Part shown: piece after piece, positions 8,402 to 17,843 of the stretch
Numbering within the stretch: position 1 is the first letter of the stretch
Layout: every line of letters starts with the position of its first letter
DNA from: Trichocoleus sp.
GTDB lineage: Bacteria > Cyanobacteriota > Cyanobacteriia > Elainellales > Elainellaceae
Direction: 5' to 3'
NCBI GenBank assembly: GCA_036702865.1
Contig: DATNQD010000036.1
Location: 62,001 to 126,000, forward strand
Length of the DNA stretch: 64,000 bases
The notes under the pieces: model-generated
Databases searched by the model: none
Seen by the model: the letters and a program-made list of their open reading frames with translations, nothing else
Told to the model about the DNA's origin: nothing
Made by a program: the position numbers and the translations under genes

Positions 8402-10225
8402 CTACAGCCCTTGTAATTCAGCACTGATGTTTTGCAACCACGCCTGCGAATTCAGTAGATTCTGCTTCACTTGCTGTAAAGAAGATAAAAAAGCGTTTTG
8501 TTGTTCGGGCTCTATGATCAAACTTGATTCAGTGGAGTAGCCCAAATCACGCAACATCGTACCTGCAATTTGTTCAAATTTCTTGCGGTCTTCCAGGCAC
8601 ATTTCAGTTTTCCAGCGTTCAATTCTAGAAGTATCTGGCGGTTTAGTTGTGTTTTGAAAGATTGCAAGCCTCTCTTCTTTTGAAATAAGAGCGGGATGAT
8701 CAGAGAACTCATTTAGGCGATTAAGAGCTGTCTTGTGATATTCCAGCATTTCTGCTTTGTACGGCAAGTTAATAAACTCGCAAATCTGTTTCAAGGTTGA
8801 AACAGGATCAGTTACTAAGTTTTCATAATGTATTTCTAGATAATGAGGGCAAAGTTGAGCCTGTTGCTTTGCTTCTCGAACTTTCCAAACCCAATCTACA
8901 GCAAGCGTTTCTATGTCCTGTCCTGGACTAAACCAAAGACTTTTGAGAGAAAGGGCAACATCTCGACCATCGCGAATAATATGAATGAAATGAGCTTCAG
9001 GCAAAAGAGTCTTTACCGTTAAAAGATGTCTTCCATACGAAGGGGTCTTTTCGCCCCATCGCTGTTTCTTAAATCGTGCTGCATAGAGGCGATAGAATGC
9101 TCGTAGCCCTTCACTTATCGTGAAAGGTTGTATTTTATCAGACTCCTCCTTTAAATCTTTTGCAGCAATGTGGAACTCAGCCCACCTTGGATGATGAATT
9201 AGAAGGTTATAGAACTGTTCACGTATGGCTTCTTCCGCTCCTTCTAGCTGAGTCAATTCTGGAATAAAATGAGTTTCCGAGGGAATTGTCAAGTCAGGAT
9301 GAGCATCTAACATCAATCTCAGTAGTGTTGTGCCACTACGCCCCGCTCCAATAATAATAGGCATGGGCGGATAGTTTTCTGATTTCACCTTGTTCTGCCA
9401 TAGTGTTAGATTCTGTGGATAATACGAATCTCTTGAAGTTCCTATAAAGGTATGGACAGTCCATACGTCTGATTTATCCCATGCGTAATTGTTGTTGAAC
9501 TGTTTAAGCTGATCCCTGTTAGGAAAATTGAGTTGACTAGGTACAAAGGTTACTCGGCTGCCACCCCATCCTTTTGATAGATTGTCTTTTGAAAATATTC
9601 GGCTTCCATACTTTGCAATTGCATGGGAGCGGCTTAAGGCAATATAGTGACGCAGAACGAATGAATTCGGATAAATTTTTTGACCACTAAATTGAACTTG
9701 ATGTCCACCCTGGGAATGAAGATCAATCGAATCATTTTTCTTCCAAGCATTTAAGCGATGTAAAGGTTTAGGTTGAAAGAAATAATAATGTTGCATTTCT
9801 TGGACATAATCTTTATTCACAAATGATTCATCATCACTAGTTGGTAGGAAGACGAATTCATCAAAATTGATTGCATTGTAGCCCTGGTGGTCAACTGCTT
9901 GAATTGCCTCCAATAATGTCTCATGTGGAGCCGGAGCTTGGCGAATTTCATCAGCGTCATGGTGAATAAACCAATCTGCCTCAATTTCTCGTGCTAATCG
10001 CTCTTCATTTAACAAGCTAAGCTGTAGTTCACGAGTTCCATTAAAAGGCAAATGCTCAATTCTAAAGATACTTCTCCCCAAAAAACGTGTTGCAATCTCT
10101 AATGTGCGATCGGTTGAGCCATTATCAATAAGACAAACTTCAATTCCTTGAGCATGTAAATGCTCTAAACATTTGGCAATAAATAACTCTTCATTTCTAA
10201 CTGTCAATAAAGCAACAACTCTCAT
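8402..10225 (-). CDS. GT2 glycosyltransferase fused to sulfotransferase
   Basis: The ATG has AAGGAG eight bases upstream. Residues 1 to about 215 are a GT2/GT-A glycosyltransferase-like domain: start VVALLTVRNEE, then LIDNGSTDRT and the metal-binding HHDADEIR. From about residue 285 a sulfotransferase domain follows, with PAPS loop IIIGAGRSGTTLLRLML and 3'-phosphate motif IIRDGRDVALSLKSLW. The 607-residue protein may add a sugar and a sulfate to the same glycan, although each domain could act alone. Family knowledge supports PAPS-dependent sulfation; the acceptor is unknown. It is one of three sulfotransferase domains in the first 10 kb, each in a different fusion. Confidence 0.88.
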   Translation of the reverse strand: MRVVALLTVRNEELFIAKCLEHLHAQGIEVCLIDNGSTDRTLEIATRFLGRSIFRIEHLPFNGTRELQLSLLNEERLAREIEADWFIHHDADEIRQAPAPHETLLEAIQAVDHQGYNAINFDEFVFLPTSDDESFVNKDYVQEMQHYYFFQPKPLHRLNAWKKNDSIDLHSQGGHQVQFSGQKIYPNSFVLRHYIALSRSHAIAKYGSRIFSKDNLSKGWGGSRVTFVPSQLNFPNRDQLKQFNNNYAWDKSDVWTVHTFIGTSRDSYYPQNLTLWQNKVKSENYPPMPIIIGAGRSGTTLLRLMLDAHPDLTIPSETHFIPELTQLEGAEEAIREQFYNLLIHHPRWAEFHIAAKDLKEESDKIQPFTISEGLRAFYRLYAARFKKQRWGEKTPSYGRHLLTVKTLLPEAHFIHIIRDGRDVALSLKSLWFSPGQDIETLAVDWVWKVREAKQQAQLCPHYLEIHYENLVTDPVSTLKQICEFINLPYKAEMLEYHKTALNRLNEFSDHPALISKEERLAIFQNTTKPPDTSRIERWKTEMCLEDRKKFEQIAGTMLRDLGYSTESSLIIEPEQQNAFLSSLQQVKQNLLNSQAWLQNISAELQGL

Positions 10226-10375
10226 TAACTTGGCTCCTTACCATTCTACAAAACATAAATCAATCTATTCTTTACAGGCTTAATTCGTAAAAAATGTATT
10301 TTCGCCTAACGATTGTAAGACTCATTTCTAGTGTTAGCCTGCACTAGCTTGATGATGAAAACCTAGCAACGCTAC

Positions 10376-11350
10376 TTATCTCGGTTGTAAAACTAACTGC
10401 TGCCACTCTGGCGATAGAATGAGTGCTTTGCTATCAAATTGAGCACCGTATTCTGACGTATACGCTGAGAAACGATCGAGCCAATGCAAAATTGTTTCTG
10501 TGTATAGAAAAGGTGTATAGTGTAGAGATTGCTCCAAATGTTGAATCGCTTCTCCTACATAGTTAGTAGAATAGAGCCGCCAGGCAATCCAAACGAGAGT
10601 AAAGTAACGGCTTTCTCGCTCTATTTTTTTGATTGCCTCTGGCAAATCCGATCGCGTAAAAAATCGGTTCCAAACTGTCCAGCATTCTTCTGCCTGAACT
10701 AAGGTATTGAGCGAATCGTTTCGATCGTGTTGGCGGTAAAGCACAGTGACTTGCTTCACCCAAGCTGTAGGGCAATTTAACAAAACTAGACGTTGAATCA
10801 GATCAACATCACTGGCCTGACGATAAGCAGCATTCAGTTCACCAACACGCAATAGCCAATTGCGTCGGAACAGCATAGCACTGAAAAAAGCTGGCATTCG
10901 CCGAATCCAATTCACTGCATCGAGAACGGGAGCTTCTTGCCAGGGTTCCACGGCTCCCAAAGGATCACCTTGAGCATTAATCAATCGCCAACCACTATGC
11001 ACCATGCCGATCGCCGGATCTGATTCAAAACAAGCTACTTGAAGCGACAGTTTTTCTGGCAATAGCAAATCATCTTGATCCAGCAGTGCTATATATTCGC
11101 CCTGTGCTTGTTTGATGCCCTGCGTTCTGGCGCTGGCAACACCCTGATTTTGCTGATAATAATAGCGAATTTGGGTCGGATACCGATCGCAGTAAGCCTG
11201 GACAATCTGCTGCGTTTGATCAGTTGAGCCGTCATCGATAACAATCAATTCCCAATGAGGATAAGTTTGTTGCAGAACACTCTCGATCGTTTCGGCAATA
11301 AATCGATCGCCGTTGTAGGCAGGAATAACGACGCTGACTAGGGAAGCCAT
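10376..11350 (-). CDS. GT2 family glycosyltransferase with SPEWQQLV C-terminal module
   Basis: This 324-residue protein opens with the classic GT-A sequence VSVVIPAYNGDRFI, then VIDDGSTDQT and the DxD-type motif ALLDQDDLLLP. It should transfer a sugar from a nucleotide sugar at the cytoplasmic face of the membrane; donor and acceptor are not evident. Residues about 254-320 form a helical C-terminal module (W-x-A-W at the start, SPEWQQLV at the end). This aligns without gaps to the end of the coiled-coil sulfotransferase at 5059. It sits between the glycan block and dnaE in the same orientation, and dnaE's start is far upstream, so co-regulation with dnaE is unlikely. Confidence 0.9.
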   Translation of the reverse strand: MASLVSVVIPAYNGDRFIAETIESVLQQTYPHWELIVIDDGSTDQTQQIVQAYCDRYPTQIRYYYQQNQGVASARTQGIKQAQGEYIALLDQDDLLLPEKLSLQVACFESDPAIGMVHSGWRLINAQGDPLGAVEPWQEAPVLDAVNWIRRMPAFFSAMLFRRNWLLRVGELNAAYRQASDVDLIQRLVLLNCPTAWVKQVTVLYRQHDRNDSLNTLVQAEECWTVWNRFFTRSDLPEAIKKIERESRYFTLVWIAWRLYSTNYVGEAIQHLEQSLHYTPFLYTETILHWLDRFSAYTSEYGAQFDSKALILSPEWQQLVLQPR

Positions 11351-11417
11351 GCGGCTTACTCCAATAAGCAGTAAAGGACATCTAAATTATGCCCTAACCA
11401 TTTGATGACCCAACGGC

Positions 11418-14400
11418 TTATGCCCCAATTAGCGAAGAAGCTCTTGCCTGGAATCCAGCTTGCATGAGCGCATTGACTGCTGCTTGTGGATCGGGGACGC
11501 GGAACTGTACCCCCAGTCGTACTAATTCACGCCGTTCTTGTCCAGAAATTACCGCAATGACTGGGATGTTGCCCCTATCCTCATCGCCACGCTGCTCCAG
11601 CAAAACCGTTCTTAGATGGTGCTGCTTCACAACATCGCCTGCAACCCGCGACTCCAGTTCTACCATAACCATCCGGACTTCTTCGATCGGCTCCACATCT
11701 TCGATGATAAATTGGCTGCGATCGTCGCGGCGATCCACTTTGCCCCAAATCATCAGCCTTGCATCGACCTGGAGGTGATGAGCAATCCGCTCGTAAAACT
11801 TGGGAAAGACGACTGCTTCTGCCTGTCCGGTCAAATCTTCAATTTGCAATACCGCCATTCGATCGCCCTTCTTGGTCATCACAGGCTTGAGGCTGCTGAT
11901 CATAGCAATGGCACTCAGCGTCATGTTGTCAGGTTTATCTGCTAAGTCAGCCAGGTTAATTGGGGCTAAGACTCTAGCGGCTTGCTGAACCGATTTCAGA
12001 GGGTGGTCTGAGATATAGAAGCCAAGCAATTCTTTTTCCAGCTTGAGCTTTTCTTGGGGCGGATAGTCATCAACAATCGGAGCCTTAGGCACACTCTCAA
12101 AACTTCTACTGGTTGTGGTATCACCGCCACCAAACAAATCAAATAGATTGCCCTGACCGATCGCCCGATCTTTGGCGCGAGACTGTGCCCAATCCAGCAC
12201 AAACTCCAGATCTTGCATCAGTTGATTACGGTTCAGATCAACGCAGTCCATCGCGCCGCATTGAATCAGAGCTTCTAGAGCACGACGGTTGACGGTTCGA
12301 GGGTCAACTCGATCGCACAAATCTGCCAGCGACTTGAACTGTCCTTCCTTCTCACGGGCAATCAGGATATGTTCGATCGCGCCTTCACCCACATTTCGGA
12401 CTGCCGATAGCCCAAACAAAATGCTGTCATTCAGCGGCGTAAAGTCAAAGCCCGATCGATTGATGTCTGGCGGCTCAACCAGAATGCCCATGTTATTGCA
12501 AGTGGCAATGTATTTCTGAACTTTATCTTGATCACCACTGTTTGCTGTCAGCAACGCCGCCATATATTCGACGGGATAATTCGCTTTGAGATATGCCGTT
12601 TGATAAGTCACATATCCGTAAGCCGTCGAGTGGGATTTATTAAAGCAGTATTCAGCAAACTTAACCATCTGATCAAACAGGCTTGCTGCGATCTTAGGCT
12701 CTACATTGTTTCTTTTTGCACCTTCTACAAAAATGCTTTGGTGCTTCTCCATTTCCTCCTTTTTCTTCTTACCCATTGCCCTTCTCAACAAGTCAGCCTG
12801 ACCGAGAGAATAGCCGCCCATATCCTGAGCAATTTTCATGATCTGTTCTTGGTAGACCATGATTCCATAAGTCTCATTCAAGATAGTTTCTAGTAATTTA
12901 TGTTCATATTCAATTCTTTCAACGCCATGTTTCCGGTTAATAAACTTGGGAATGAGTCCGGCATCCAGAGGACCCGGACGGTAGAGCGCCAGAACTGAGG
13001 AAATGTCTTCTAAGCCGGAGGGTTTGAGGTCACGAACGATCTGCCGCATCCCAGAAGATTCAAGTTGGAAGATGCCTTCAAGTTCACCTCTTGCCAGAAG
13101 TTGATAGGATTTTGGATCATCTAGCGGAAGGTGATCGAGATCCACTTCAACGTTATGATTCGTTTGGATTAGATCGACCGTTTTCTGAATCATTGTCAGG
13201 TTTTTCAACCCTAAGAAGTCCATCTTGAGTAGACCCAATAATTCAATATCTTCCATGGGATATTGTGTGACTGCGCCGCCTTCTTTACTCATTTCTAACG
13301 GCACAATTTCATCCAATGGTTCTGCTGAAATCACCACACCCGCAGCATGAACACCCGTTGCTTTGTTGGTTCCTTCAATTCGCATCGCCATATCAATCCA
13401 GCGACGATAAGTGACGGGCGGTTCGGTGTTGGGAACGGTTAGATTCTTCTCATATTTTTCTTTGAATTCAGGGGCAGGCGTTTCATCTGAAAGCATCACT
13501 TTTAGCTTCGCCGGTTTCCCTCGGAACACAGGGATCATCTTCGCCATGCGATCGGACTCGGCATAGGGAATGTCCAACACTCGCGCCACATCTTTGATCA
13601 CCGCTTTTGAGGTCATGCGGTTGTAGGTGATGATCTGCGCGACTCGCTCCGTGCCGTACTTTTCGGTGACGTATTGAATTACTTCGCCCCGGCGATCGAT
13701 GCAGAAGTCAGTATCAATATCGGGCATCGACTTCCGTTCAGGGTTGAGGAATCGCTCGAACAGTAAGCCGTGGTGAACCGGATCAATATTGGTGATGCCC
13801 AGCGCATAAGCAACCAGCGATCCGGCAGCCGAGCCGCGTCCTGGCCCAACGGGAATGCCATTATCTCTAGCGAACTTGATGTAGTCCCAGACCACCAGGA
13901 AGTAGGCATCAAAGCCCATCTGGTGCATCATTTGCAGCTCATAGTCTAGCCGTTCCTGATAGGTCGTACTAATCTCGCCGTAGGATTGGCAGTTAAAACG
14001 GCTCATTAACCCCTGGCGGGTTACTTCTTCCAGATAAGCCGAAGCAGTATGGCCTGCCGGAACAGGGTAATCGGGAATTCGAGGTTCACCCAGGATGTTG
14101 TAAGGTTCAACCTTTGCAGCTACTTCGAGCGTATTCGCGATCGCTTCTTCAACTATGTCACTCGTCAGGTGGTCGCGGAACAAACGACGCATCTCATCAG
14201 TAGATTTGAGATATTCTGTGCCGCTGTAGCGCAGGCGTTTTTCTTCAGTAATGAGTTTTCCGGTCTGGATGCAGAGCAGCGCATCATGTGCCTCAACATC
14301 GAAGCAGGAGATATAGTGCGAATCGTTGGTGCAAATTAGCTTAATGTCTAGCTCACGGGCAATCTTGACGATCTCGACGTTGACGATCCGGTCTTCTTGA

Positions 14401-14939
14401 GAGCCGTGGTCTTGCAGTTCTAGATAATAGTCATCTGCGAAAACTTCCTTATACCACTGCGCCACCCGTCGCGCAATTTCGGGCTTCCCTTGTAAAATCG
14501 CCTGAGGCACTTCTCCACCAAGGCAGGCACTCGTCACCATCAGGCCTTCGCGGTACTGCACCAGCACATCCTTATTAATGCAAGGACGCGCAAAAATGCC
14601 TTTGCCCTGGTAGCCCTTCAGGTGTGAAACCGTGGTCAGCTTCACCAAGTTCTTATAGCCCTGCTTATTCTTGGCCAAGACCACCTGATGGTATCGAGGT
14701 CGGCGTTCCTGCTTGGTGTAGTCGCCGTTGATGACATACATCTCGTTGCCAATAATTGGCTTCACACCCTTGGCTTCACAGACCTTGATTAGCTCGATCG
14801 CCCCATACATCACCCCGTGATCCGTTAAGGCGATCGCAGGCATCCCCAATTCCACAGCTCGATCAACCAGTTGCGGCAACTGACTGGCTCCGTCGAGCAA
14901 ACTGTAGTCGCTATGAATGTGAAGACCAACGAAGGACAT
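11418..14939 (-). CDS. dnaE: DNA polymerase III alpha subunit, unsplit
   Basis: This is the catalytic subunit of the replicative DNA polymerase. The 1173-residue protein is full length: N-terminal PHP domain ([12 protein letters not shown] near residue 7), palm with the catalytic [11 protein letters not shown] motif, thumb/fingers with [10 protein letters not shown], tandem HhH, and a C-terminal OB-fold region. Many cyanobacteria carry dnaE as two genes joined by a split intein inserted between AEY and CFN. Here that site is intact and uninterrupted (Y764-C765, junction at 12647/12648). The gene is therefore a single, intein-free dnaE. It starts at an ATG, with a 227-base gap upstream shared with the convergently ending permease region. 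Confidence 0.97.
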   Translation of the reverse strand: MSFVGLHIHSDYSLLDGASQLPQLVDRAVELGMPAIALTDHGVMYGAIELIKVCEAKGVKPIIGNEMYVINGDYTKQERRPRYHQVVLAKNKQGYKNLVKLTTVSHLKGYQGKGIFARPCINKDVLVQYREGLMVTSACLGGEVPQAILQGKPEIARRVAQWYKEVFADDYYLELQDHGSQEDRIVNVEIVKIARELDIKLICTNDSHYISCFDVEAHDALLCIQTGKLITEEKRLRYSGTEYLKSTDEMRRLFRDHLTSDIVEEAIANTLEVAAKVEPYNILGEPRIPDYPVPAGHTASAYLEEVTRQGLMSRFNCQSYGEISTTYQERLDYELQMMHQMGFDAYFLVVWDYIKFARDNGIPVGPGRGSAAGSLVAYALGITNIDPVHHGLLFERFLNPERKSMPDIDTDFCIDRRGEVIQYVTEKYGTERVAQIITYNRMTSKAVIKDVARVLDIPYAESDRMAKMIPVFRGKPAKLKVMLSDETPAPEFKEKYEKNLTVPNTEPPVTYRRWIDMAMRIEGTNKATGVHAAGVVISAEPLDEIVPLEMSKEGGAVTQYPMEDIELLGLLKMDFLGLKNLTMIQKTVDLIQTNHNVEVDLDHLPLDDPKSYQLLARGELEGIFQLESSGMRQIVRDLKPSGLEDISSVLALYRPGPLDAGLIPKFINRKHGVERIEYEHKLLETILNETYGIMVYQEQIMKIAQDMGGYSLGQADLLRRAMGKKKKEEMEKHQSIFVEGAKRNNVEPKIAASLFDQMVKFAEYCFNKSHSTAYGYVTYQTAYLKANYPVEYMAALLTANSGDQDKVQKYIATCNNMGILVEPPDINRSGFDFTPLNDSILFGLSAVRNVGEGAIEHILIAREKEGQFKSLADLCDRVDPRTVNRRALEALIQCGAMDCVDLNRNQLMQDLEFVLDWAQSRAKDRAIGQGNLFDLFGGGDTTTSRSFESVPKAPIVDDYPPQEKLKLEKELLGFYISDHPLKSVQQAARVLAPINLADLADKPDNMTLSAIAMISSLKPVMTKKGDRMAVLQIEDLTGQAEAVVFPKFYERIAHHLQVDARLMIWGKVDRRDDRSQFIIEDVEPIEEVRMVMVELESRVAGDVVKQHHLRTVLLEQRGDEDRGNIPVIAVISGQERRELVRLGVQFRVPDPQAAVNALMQAGFQARASSLIGA

Positions 14940-15166
14940 AGATTCTCATACCCCAAGCAAGGCTGAGATTAGGTTAACCGATCCTGTCTACTATATCTAG
15001 ACTTCTTCAGGATGTTTATTTTCAAACTAACGCTATTTATGGAGCGATCGTTGAAAAACCTGGAAGCCCATAGAAATATTGAAATTGCACTTAGTACCAA
15101 CGTACCAAAAATCTTTGTTGAGCGGGTTAAAAGTTACAACAAATCTGCTCAATGAGCAATCACCCA

Positions 15167-16746
15167 TTACTCTTTTGGAACCGATCGCCAAGCCGCATAC
15201 CCAAACAAAATCGCCATCAGCAAATAGCCCACTGCCCAAGATGCACCCGTCCCCCAGCCTAGATGAATTACGGTATCAGCCGGAGTCCACTGGTAGCTAT
15301 GCATTAGCCCAACCCAGGAAAGCGCGGCGGCTCCCAAAGTCCAGAGGGCAGCCTGACGAAAATCTTTTTCAATAATGTAAACAGTAATTGCTGCCCAGAT
15401 CATACAGGAAAAGATGAATCCTTGTTCCAGGGCAAAGGCTCCAGCAATGTAAGTGTCACTCAGTTTGAATTGGTCAATTAAGGCAGGCGTCAGCGGATTT
15501 TGAGGGGTGCCCAGTCCAGCAGCACGGAGGGAATTTTTCGCGATCGTCGCTCCCCATCCGGCAATTGCAGGCAGTAGACCAATCACGACAGCAGGAGCAT
15601 GTTGGGCTGGAGTCGCGGTAAAGGCTTGAGCCGCAATTACAACCCCAATCCAGAGCACGATCGCCATACCTGCCTCGATTGGCACAAAGTAAGTCAGCAA
15701 GCCGACCGTACCACTGATACAAAGCAGCCCAATCACAATCGCATTCAGCACAGAATAGCCAACTCTGGCTCCCATCGCCTTCCAGCCTGGATGCCCAATG
15801 TAAATGGTTGTGGGAAAACAAGACCCCCCAATTGCCGCAAAAATTGTGCCAATGCCGTTTACAGCAAGACAGGGTGTTGTGGGATATCGATCGCCTGCTG
15901 CCTCAGCACTTTCCAGGTTTTGGAGACTGCCAACCAGGTTAAATAGTCCCATCGGCAAAATAATGCTGAGATAGCCGATTAGCGCATCACGCCCTGACCA
16001 GAGTGCTCCAAGCCAGAAGCCAGGGAAGTAAAAACCGATCGGCTGAACTGCCTGAGCAAAGCGGGCATTGTCCCAACTCATCAGCCCGGTTCCCCATGCG
16101 AGAGCCATCCCCAGCAGCACTGCCAGCAGCCCGCCCGGAATTGGAAATTTCACTTTGCCATAGTAGGTGAGCAAAATCACCCCAAACGGAACTAGCCCCA
16201 CCACCGGACTGGCGAACGTCCGAAAGAGGAAGCCGATCGCAATAAAGGTGAGAGCAATTCCTGCCAGAGTAGACAATAGCGCCGCTCTGGGAGCAAGTTG
16301 TCGCAGCCGATTTCCGAACCAGGCTCCCGCTAGTTCAATGATTCCTGAGCCTAAACAGGCAACCAATCCTGCCTGCCATGCCAGTTCTGCCGCTTGTTCT
16401 GAGGCGAGTCCTTGCGAGAGTGCCTGGAGTCGGACGGGCAACATCACCAGAAACACATAAGCAAATAGGCTCACGGTGTTGATGCCATAAGGCAAGGCAG
16501 TTAAATCATCTCGCTGTTCCCGCTTTCCCTGCTGATATGCCAGCCAACTGTAATAGAGATTGCCGACGATTAAGCTGATAGCACACCTGGCAGAACCCGC
16601 CCATAAAGCAGGCTGGGCGGAAACTGAAGCACCACTTGGCATAAGCCAACTATCAGCAAAATCTGAATGAAATTGTCGAGGGCAAGCCCAAAAAAGCCAT
16701 CAATATCTTGCCGGACAAACCAACGAGGAGAAGAAGTTGCCTGCAT
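15167..16746 (-). pseudogene. NCS2-type xanthine/uracil permease family gene, frameshifted near the N-terminus
   Basis: The main open frame (15167-16642) codes a multi-spanning permease of the xanthine/uracil/AzgA-like type, with in-frame homologous sequence from [13 protein letters not shown] onward. Its first 20 residues are out of frame. Read from the ATG at 16746-16744, another frame gives [20 protein letters not shown] and continues to [11 protein letters not shown]. That is the expected family N-terminus, but it runs into TAA. The two halves join if one base is restored around 16581-16586 (GTGCTATC instead of an expected GTGGCTATC). Either the gene carries a single-base deletion or the assembly has an error. 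About twelve hydrophobic segments remain. If intact it would move purines, pyrimidines or a related anion. Confidence 0.8.
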
Positions 16747-16829
16747 AGGTCAGCGGTGTGACGGGTTATCGAACGCAAATTAATATACATGGTTATATTG
16801 ATCCTTGCTGCCTATTTCTGTAGCCGCTG

Positions 16830-17492
16830 ATGACAAACAAAACCCTGACGCTCGACGATCGCCTCTACGACTACCTCTGTTCTGTCTCGCTCCAAGAGTC
16901 GGAGGTTTTGCAAAAGCTGCGCGAGGAAACTGCCAGTCATCCCATGAGCCAGATGCAAATTGCGCCAGAACAAGGACAGTTTATGGCATTACTGGTACGG
17001 TTAATTGGCGTCAAAAAAGCCCTGGAAATTGGTGTTTTTACCGGATATAGTTCGCTTTGTATTGCGTCGGCGTTACCAGGTGACGGACAGTTAATTGCCT
17101 GTGATGTCAGTGAAGACTATACCGCGATCGCTCGTCGCTATTGGGAACTGGCAGGCGTAACTCACAAGATTGCTTTACGCATTGCCCCTGCCCTCGAAAC
17201 CCTAGATTTCCTAATTGCTGAAGGTCATCGCAATACATTTGATTTTGCCTTCATTGATGCCGACAAAAGTAACTACCCCGAATACTATGAGCGTGCCTTA
17301 CAACTCATTCGTCCGGGGGGATTAATTGCGATCGATAATGTACTTTGGTCAGGCAGAGTCGCTGACCCCAATGAGCAGGATAATCGCACTCAAAAAATTC
17401 GCGCCTTTAATGAGAAATTACATCAGGACGATCGCGTGATGATTAGCTTATTGCCGATCGGGGATGGGGTAACGTTGGCAATGAAGAAGTGA
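16830..17492 (+). CDS. SAM-dependent O-methyltransferase (caffeoyl-CoA OMT-like, family 3)
   Basis: The 220-residue length is typical. SAM-binding motif I is ALEIGVFTGYSSLCIA, motif II includes LIACDVSED, and the divalent-cation/catalytic region is FAFIDADKSNYPEYYE followed by GGLIAIDNVLWSG. These match cyanobacterial cation-dependent O-methyltransferases acting on catechol-type phenolics; the physiological substrate in cyanobacteria is not settled. It is divergent from the frameshifted permease with an 83-base gap between the two starts. It starts at ATG 16830; the window offers no strong ribosome-binding site. Confidence 0.9.
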   Translation: MTNKTLTLDDRLYDYLCSVSLQESEVLQKLREETASHPMSQMQIAPEQGQFMALLVRLIGVKKALEIGVFTGYSSLCIASALPGDGQLIACDVSEDYTAIARRYWELAGVTHKIALRIAPALETLDFLIAEGHRNTFDFAFIDADKSNYPEYYERALQLIRPGGLIAIDNVLWSGRVADPNEQDNRTQKIRAFNEKLHQDDRVMISLLPIGDGVTLAMKK

Positions 17493-17843
17493 GGCGATCG
17501 GGAGGAAATGAATCTGTTACCCGATAGGTGGAGGAGCGAAGCACTCAGACAAATCAAGGGATTTCATATGTTCCTCCACTCAGCGGGTAGGAATATTCTG
17601 AGTTGCTTGAATAGAACGATCGGATGATTGCCAATACTCACAGAAAGTCAGTCTAAAAGAACCCAAATTGTAGTTTGGACAGAGACATTAACGTGAATGA
17701 GTTGGGCAATGATCCAGGGATGTAGCGAGGATCAACAACGTTCTGCAAAAAATCTTCCATTCAAGCAGCAACTTCGTAACTTGTGAAAGTTGATCTTTGT
17801 CGAGATCCTGAACGAAGCTTTTCGTTGAGATGATCGATCGCGA
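17493..17843. other. 351-base gap between convergent genes, with a long imperfect stem-loop
   Basis: There is no gene here. An inverted repeat pairs TACCCG (17518-17523) plus TGGAGGA (17529-17535) with TCCTCCA (17572-17578) plus CGGGTA (17584-17589). It leaves a symmetric five-base internal loop and a 36-base apical loop. No T-run follows, so it is not a standard terminator; it may stabilise the upstream 3' end or be part of a small RNA. Confidence 0.5.

Noticed and set aside
12528-12893. 121-codon frame opposite dnaE
   Set aside because: Fully inside dnaE; sequence is low-quality and Cys/His-rich, typical of a shadow.
17518-17589. Terminator for the O-methyltransferase
   Set aside because: The inverted repeat has a large loop and no T-run.
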